From assembly GCA_004212135.1 (NCBI GenBank), contig RXIE01000108.1, forward strand, positions 1 through 16,976: a stretch of 16,976 nt of DNA, read 5' to 3'. The translations under genes were made by a program, and so were the position numbers. Origin of the DNA: Candidatus Methanophagales archaeon ANME-1-THS (GTDB lineage: Archaea; Halobacteriota; Syntropharchaeia; Alkanophagales; Methanospirareceae). Numbering within the stretch: position 1 is the first letter of the stretch; every line of letters starts with the position of its first letter. This document shows, one piece after another, positions 12,980 to 16,976 of this stretch. The notes under the pieces were generated by a model, which saw only the letters and a program-made list of their open reading frames with translations, searched no databases and was not told the origin of the DNA.

Positions 12980-14104
12980 TCAGGTACTCCGCTGCATGCC
13001 ACTCTTCTTCTTCCTCTTCGACAATCTCCGTATGGATTCCAGGCCGGCTTTCTCGAGGTCCATGACTTCGATGTAGCCCTTTTCCACCGCGCCTCTCACA
13101 ACTCCCTCGCCAAGCTCCGTGCGAGCAAATACGGTTGACCAGCCCTGTTCTGAGCCGACGGAGCCTACAGAGATGTCCGCAAGCTCGGCGGTATAATCCA
13201 TGCACACCAAGCAGCCCTCGCCCACATAGCTCTTGAGCTCCTCTAACGGGATTCGACGCTTCGCTTCCCTGTCTTCTGTATATACCAAGAGATCTTTATC
13301 CCGTATCTCGAACTTCCGCACTCCTTCTAACGAGCGGTCACCACATCGCTCACCTACCAAATCCAGCAACGCACCGGTGAAATTCTCCATGCAGAACAGG
13401 CCGATCAACAATTTTACCTTCGTTATGCCCACATCGTAGGGCTGCTCAGCCGTTTGAACCTTCCGTACACCCTGGATTTGACAGGGCAGTCCTACAAACC
13501 CGATAGCCTCACAGCCATTCTTTATCGCTTCTCTTACGCCGAGCACGCTTGGATAGAGCGTGTATTTCGTGCCTGCCCCTTTCTTTAGGTCCTCGTACGT
13601 CCGTGCAACCTTTGTTATCGGCTTCCAGTGCTCCGAGGTGGTAATCACGCATGGCTCGATGAGCCCTTCATCAAGTGCATAGGCAAGCAGTGAGGTAACC
13701 GCTCCGCCATCCTGAGCCCCCTTTACGATATCCTCACGCTTTGACCGAACCGCATAAAAACTCCGGTAGGCACCAAGAATCCCGTCTTCTGCCCTTTTCC
13801 ACTCCTCACCAAATATCCTCCGCTCTATTTCACTCAGGGGTAAGAACGTCCGTGGGCAGAACGCATAGCAGAGCCCGCAGACCGTGTCATACTCCTCAAT
13901 AAACCGCGGCTCTTTTTCACCACCTCCGCCGTTTTGTACATTTATTTTATCGCAAAATGCCGCACAGGTACCACAGAGGCAGCAGATCCGCCGCGCTATG
14001 ACCCCATACTTCAAATCCAAAAAACCGCGTTCTAAAAAGGTGGGTAATCGTACAAATTTCCGCTCTTCCTGTTTCAACTCAGCCGCGTCTGCTTCTCCTA
14101 CCAT
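12980..14104 (-). CDS. FrhB-like F420 hydrogenase/dehydrogenase beta-subunit protein
   Basis: A 374-residue iron-sulfur flavoprotein of the FrhB/FdhB/FpoF family, which passes electrons between Fe-S clusters, FAD and the deazaflavin F420. The N-terminus has cluster cysteines C41, C44, C47, C51 (CCLCGTCAAFC) and C76, C79, C83 (CGLCYAFCP). The FrhB core follows with QDGGAVTSLLAYAL (131-144), GTKYTLYPSVLGVREA (178-193), GLPCQIQGVRK (205-215) and GLFCMENF (235-242), then CLVCMDYTAELADISVGSVG. It starts 1 nt after porB, with GGAGG inside the end of porB, so it is translated with it. Frh or Fpo partner genes are not adjacent. Context therefore suggests coupling 2-oxoacid oxidation or synthesis to F420, directly or through ferredoxin. 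This link is inference. Confidence 0.88.
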   Translation of the reverse strand: MVGEADAAELKQEERKFVRLPTFLERGFLDLKYGVIARRICCLCGTCAAFCDKINVQNGGGGEKEPRFIEEYDTVCGLCYAFCPRTFLPLSEIERRIFGEEWKRAEDGILGAYRSFYAVRSKREDIVKGAQDGGAVTSLLAYALDEGLIEPCVITTSEHWKPITKVARTYEDLKKGAGTKYTLYPSVLGVREAIKNGCEAIGFVGLPCQIQGVRKVQTAEQPYDVGITKVKLLIGLFCMENFTGALLDLVGERCGDRSLEGVRKFEIRDKDLLVYTEDREAKRRIPLEELKSYVGEGCLVCMDYTAELADISVGSVGSEQGWSTVFARTELGEGVVRGAVEKGYIEVMDLEKAGLESIRRLSKRKKKSGMQRST

Positions 14105-14105
14105 C

Positions 14106-15068
14106 TTACTTCCCTCCTGCTTTCTCCTTGAGTTTCTGGTACTCTTCCTCTACCCTCGCTTGAATTCGCTCGATGTCCTTCTCGGTAAGGTGCCTGAACC
14201 GCCCCTGCTTCTTCAAATATTCCCGCACGGGTTTCAATTCCGGGAAATCGACACTTAAGTGGTATTCGCCATTAATCACTTCATAGAGCGGGAAGATGCC
14301 GGTCTCCACGGCCAGGCGGCCGAGTTCTACCGATAAGTTTGGTGGACACCTCCAGCCCGTGGGGCACACGGAAAAGATATGGAGATACGCCGGGCCTTCA
14401 AGTTCCACTCCTTTCCTCACTTTATCCATCAAGTCAAAGGGATACGAAGGGCACGCCGTTGCCACGTACGGTATCCTGTGCGCTACCGCGATCTCAGGCA
14501 TATTCTTCTTCCAGGTCATCTGTCCGATGCTCTTCTTGCCAACCGGTGCGGTGGTCGTCCATGCGCCATAGGGGGTCGATGAAGAACGCTGAATCCCGGT
14601 GTTCATATACGCTTCGTTGTCAAAACAGCAGTAGAGGAAGTTATGTCCCCGTTCCATCGCACCGGACAGTGCTTGTAACCCGATATCTGAGGTGCCACCG
14701 TCACCCGCGAAGCCGACAAATTTCACGCCACGATCTTCGATTTTACCTTTTCGTATCCGCGCTTTATACGCCGATTCGACACCGGAGACCACTGCTCCCA
14801 CGTTCTCAAAGAGCGTATGGATCCATGGGACGCGCCACGAGGTGAGGGGTAAGAGCGACGTGAAGATCTCGATGCAGCCCGTGGCGTTAACAATGATCAC
14901 ATTCTTTCCCAGGGCTTTACAGACATGCCGAACGGCGAGTGCCTCACCACAGCCGACACAGGCACGATGTCCGGGTGCAAAGTTCTCTTCGGTGGTGATA
15001 AACCGTGGCAGGAACATTTTTTCTTCCTGCTCGTGCTCCATCTCCTCTCCCTCATCCTTATTCCTCAT
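14106..15068 (-). CDS. porB: Pyruvate:ferredoxin oxidoreductase beta subunit
   Basis: The TPP- and cluster-binding subunit of pyruvate synthase/oxidoreductase (pyruvate + CoA to or from acetyl-CoA, CO2 and reduced ferredoxin). The TPP motif is GDGGTSDIG (122-130) with N151 in CFDNEAYMNTGIQ. The proximal [4Fe-4S] cysteines are C37 and C40 (ACVGC), C65 (ATGC) and C235 (VCPTGW). The 25-residue step from the second to the third matches the single-chain enzymes. SSSTPYGAWTTT (162-173) is typical of pyruvate-type beta subunits, so pyruvate is the favoured substrate over 2-ketoisovalerate or 2-oxoglutarate. The ATG at 15068 overlaps the porA stop (ATGA) and has AGGAG about 6 nt upstream. Later Met codons at 15041 and 15017 are less likely. 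Confidence 0.94.
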   Translation of the reverse strand: MRNKDEGEEMEHEQEEKMFLPRFITTEENFAPGHRACVGCGEALAVRHVCKALGKNVIIVNATGCIEIFTSLLPLTSWRVPWIHTLFENVGAVVSGVESAYKARIRKGKIEDRGVKFVGFAGDGGTSDIGLQALSGAMERGHNFLYCCFDNEAYMNTGIQRSSSTPYGAWTTTAPVGKKSIGQMTWKKNMPEIAVAHRIPYVATACPSYPFDLMDKVRKGVELEGPAYLHIFSVCPTGWRCPPNLSVELGRLAVETGIFPLYEVINGEYHLSVDFPELKPVREYLKKQGRFRHLTEKDIERIQARVEEEYQKLKEKAGGK

Positions 15069-16252
15069 TCTCTCACTCCTATCATCTCGGGTTCGATCTC
15101 CTCGCCCGGCTCTACGGCCTTTACTCGTGCCCGCGCGCGATCGACCATGTGCTTGAATGCCTCGATTGTGATATCCCGACCTCCCAGTCCGGCAATGAAT
15201 CCCACGATATTCAGGTCTTTCCGCTTGTCATATAATGCCGATTTCACCTCGGAGCAAACCGGGCCCCCCATGCCGAAGGATAGAGCCCGGTCTAACACCA
15301 CGAGGAGCTCAAGATCCTTGACCGCCTCTCGCAACTCCTTAAACGGAAACGGTCGCCACAATCGCAATCGAATGAGACCGACCTCTTTTCCTTCTCTTCT
15401 CAGCTCATCCACCGCAAGCATTGCCGTCTCACCGCTGCTGCCCATCGTCAACAGAGCACTACGCGCGTCCTCCATCCTGTACGTCTCAACCGGCAGGTAA
15501 TACCGGCCAAAGGTCTCCCCGAACTCGTTCCAGATCTCCTGTATTTTTGGCTTCGTGCTCTGGAAATCGACTTCCTGTGCCTTCTTCGCTTCCGGATAGA
15601 TGAATGGTGGGCCATAACAGCCCATGCTCACCGGGTTCTCCGGGTCTAATACAAATGGATGTCTGTAATCAGGGATAAAATGCGCGACTTCTTCCTCATC
15701 AGGCAGCATCACGCCCTCGATTACGTGTGAGAGATAAAAACCATCGATATGAACCATCGCGGGGAATAAGACTTCCTTGTCTTCCGCCGTCCGGTATGCA
15801 CAGACCTGTAGGTCTAAGGCCTGCTGATTGTTCTCTGCAAAGACCTGAATCCAGCCGATGTCCCGGATCGCCATGGCATCCGAATGGTCGCACCAGACCG
15901 AAAGTGGAGCGGAGAGCGCTCGGTTAGCCGCCACCGCCACGACCGGGAGTCGCATTGAGGAGGGTATGTACAGGACCTCATGCATCAACTCCAGACCTTG
16001 CGAAGCAGAGCAGGTAAAAACTCGTGCACCTGCAGCCGATGCACCCACACAGGCGCTCATGGCGGAATGCTCTGATTCCACACAGATAAACTCCGCATCT
16101 AACACACCATCCGCGATCATTTCTGCCAATCGCTCGACGATATGGGTCTGCGGGGTGATCGGATATGCCGAGATGACATCGACATTCGCCATCCTCACCG
16201 CTTCCGCGATCGCAAAAGACCCTTCCAGGCCCACTAATCTCCCTTTTGTCAT
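15065..16252 (-). CDS. porA: Pyruvate:ferredoxin oxidoreductase alpha subunit
   Basis: A 395-residue catalytic subunit with the pyrimidine-binding domain of the 2-oxoacid oxidoreductases. Diagnostic are the N-terminal EGSFAIAEAVRMANVDVISAYPITPQT region (the YPITPQT motif near residues 30-36), ESEHSAMSACVGASAAG (59-75), the GLELMHEVLY helix, and the C-terminal LLTMGSSGETA and ALSFGMGGPV. Length fits PorA. A GGAGG Shine-Dalgarno sequence lies about 6 nt before the ATG at 16252. It lies 9 bp after porD and overlaps porB by 4 bp. Together with PorB, PorD and PorG it makes the four-subunit archaeal form of the enzyme. Confidence 0.95.
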   Translation of the reverse strand: MTKGRLVGLEGSFAIAEAVRMANVDVISAYPITPQTHIVERLAEMIADGVLDAEFICVESEHSAMSACVGASAAGARVFTCSASQGLELMHEVLYIPSSMRLPVVAVAANRALSAPLSVWCDHSDAMAIRDIGWIQVFAENNQQALDLQVCAYRTAEDKEVLFPAMVHIDGFYLSHVIEGVMLPDEEEVAHFIPDYRHPFVLDPENPVSMGCYGPPFIYPEAKKAQEVDFQSTKPKIQEIWNEFGETFGRYYLPVETYRMEDARSALLTMGSSGETAMLAVDELRREGKEVGLIRLRLWRPFPFKELREAVKDLELLVVLDRALSFGMGGPVCSEVKSALYDKRKDLNIVGFIAGLGGRDITIEAFKHMVDRARARVKAVEPGEEIEPEMIGVRE

Positions 16253-16261
16253 CTCGTCCTC

Positions 16262-16558
16262 CTATTCCTCCTCCTGCTCTTCCTCAACCATCGTAATGAC
16301 ACCGCGGGGGCATTCATGTGCACAGATACCGCAGCCGGTACAATAATACAGCTCGGTTTCAAAGTATCCCTCTGCATCTTCTCGTATGCAGGCATCAGGG
16401 CAATAGATATAGCATATGCCACATTTGATACACTTCGTATTATCGCGAACCGGTCTTTCAGATCGCCAATCACCCTTTTTATAAACCGCCGCGCTTCCTG
16501 GCTCGGGCACCACACAGCCGATTTCTAACTCCCTCCATCCTTTTTTTTCACCGCCCAT
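16262..16558 (-). CDS. porD: Pyruvate:ferredoxin oxidoreductase delta subunit (2[4Fe-4S] ferredoxin)
   Basis: A 98-residue ferredoxin-type subunit carrying electrons from the PorB cluster to ferredoxin. Two [4Fe-4S] motifs are complete: CIKCGICYIYCPDAC (43-57) and CTGCGICAHECPRG (73-86). In each, four Cys follow the CxxCxxCxxxC pattern with the trailing CP. The N-terminal WRELEIGCVVPEPGSA and KKGDWRSERPV are the usual PorD lead-in. A GAGGTGG ribosome-binding site precedes the ATG at 16558. The acidic C-terminus EEEQEEE is short and ordinary. It sits between porG and porA in the common archaeal order G-D-A-B. Confidence 0.95.
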   Translation of the reverse strand: MGGEKKGWRELEIGCVVPEPGSAAVYKKGDWRSERPVRDNTKCIKCGICYIYCPDACIREDAEGYFETELYYCTGCGICAHECPRGVITMVEEEQEEE

Positions 16559-16594
16559 CTTTCTTCCACCTCTCTTTTTCAGGCTGCATATCGC

Positions 16595-16976
16595 TCAGCG
16601 AACCACCGTTTCGTCATACGCTCTGCGCATTGCCTCGATATTCTTCGCAGCAACTTTTCCGAATCGCTCGTGCATCGGCTCCCCCAGCGAGTCGAGTTTG
16701 ACGAGTCCGGTTGCCTTTATCAGTGCCCCAATCATGGTCGTATTGACGATCGGGAGGCCCAGGATCTCCTTTGCGATGCTCATGGCATCGACGACCGCTA
16801 CTTTATTCACCGCTTTCAAGTCCGCTTTCATCGCCTCAGGTGCTTTCTTGGTATTGATGACCGCTATGCCCTCCTTTTTGAGCCTTGACATGACATCACC
16901 CACCTGGAGCAGCCCCGGGTCAAGTACAACTAACACGTCCGGGTTCACAATCTCTGTCCTTATTTTAATCCGTTCT
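16595..16976 (-). CDS. porG: Pyruvate:ferredoxin oxidoreductase gamma subunit, N-terminus outside window
   Basis: The C-terminal part of the gamma subunit, which contributes to the CoA-binding region of the complex. On the complement the frame is open from the window edge to a TGA at 16595-16597. It begins ERIKIRTEIVNPDVLVVLDP, matching the PorG segment after the N-terminal Rossmann-like strand. Then come GLLQVGDVMSRLKKEGIAVINT, VAVVDAMSIAKEILGLPIVNTTMIGALIKATG and the tail FGKVAAKNIEAMRRAYDETV. A GTG at 16948 could be mistaken for a start, but the reading frame and homology continue past it. About 50-60 N-terminal residues are missing. It is the first por gene seen here, so the operon promoter lies outside the window. 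Confidence 0.9.
   Translation of the reverse strand, partial: ERIKIRTEIVNPDVLVVLDPGLLQVGDVMSRLKKEGIAVINTKKAPEAMKADLKAVNKVAVVDAMSIAKEILGLPIVNTTMIGALIKATGLVKLDSLGEPMHERFGKVAAKNIEAMRRAYDETVVR

Noticed and set aside
1..16976. tRNA, rRNA, CRISPR array, insertion sequence or integrase
   Set aside because: Intergenic gaps are all under about 230 bp and none showed tRNA-like arms, regularly spaced repeats or transposase fragments by eye.

Overview
The window looks like chromosomal DNA from a euryarchaeon in or near the methanogen/anaerobic methanotroph radiation (Methanomicrobia-like). The evidence is a group II chaperonin, an archaeal PCNA, an Fe-S primase large subunit, Dph2, MfnA (methanofuran synthesis), an archaeal Thi4-type enzyme, an F420-dehydrogenase-type FrhB protein, four-subunit pyruvate:ferredoxin oxidoreductase genes, and TATA boxes 25-40 bp upstream of several starts. 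I cannot name a species. ANME-1/Syntrophoarchaeum-like lineages are possible, but that is inference. No integrase, transposase, CRISPR array, rRNA or tRNA was seen.

Layout, left to right. 1-1512 (-): thermosome subunit, cut by the window edge. It is divergent from 1603-2061 (+), a DUF61/UPF0216 protein. Then come a SpoIIM-family membrane protein (2170-2754, +) and a metallo-beta-lactamase-fold hydrolase (2856-3521, +), the latter behind two adjacent palindromes. mfnA (3555-4691, -) and a DUF169 protein (4775-5497, +) diverge from one short AT-rich promoter region. The replication block on + is PCNA (5576-6349), a 221-bp spacer, priL (6571-7722) and a small DUF4177-like gene overlapping priL by 4 bp. 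On - are a methylthioinosine-type phosphorylase (8041-8754) and dph2 (8858-9874). On + are a truncated HxlR-like regulator (9957-10121), thi4 (10145-10930) and a PP-loop thiouridylase-like gene (10935-11915). The right third is one - strand operon read inward from the window edge: porG (partial), porD, porA, porB, an FrhB-like F420/flavin iron-sulfur protein, and a DUF523-DUF1722 protein.

How the genes work together. The right-hand operon encodes a complete alpha/beta/gamma/delta pyruvate (2-oxoacid) oxidoreductase with an FrhB-like protein one base downstream of porB. This suggests direct or ferredoxin-mediated electron exchange between the 2-oxoacid enzyme and F420. PCNA and PriL form a replication cluster. 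thi4 plus the PP-loop gene form a probable sulfur-transfer pair, and this Thi4 carries Ala where, from my recollection of the family, yeast has the sulfur-donating Cys and methanogens a His. PriL carries an in-frame, GC-rich, palindromic stretch between its third and fourth cluster cysteines. The points I consider most worth checking are the Por-FrhB operon, the Thi4 substitution and the priL insertion.
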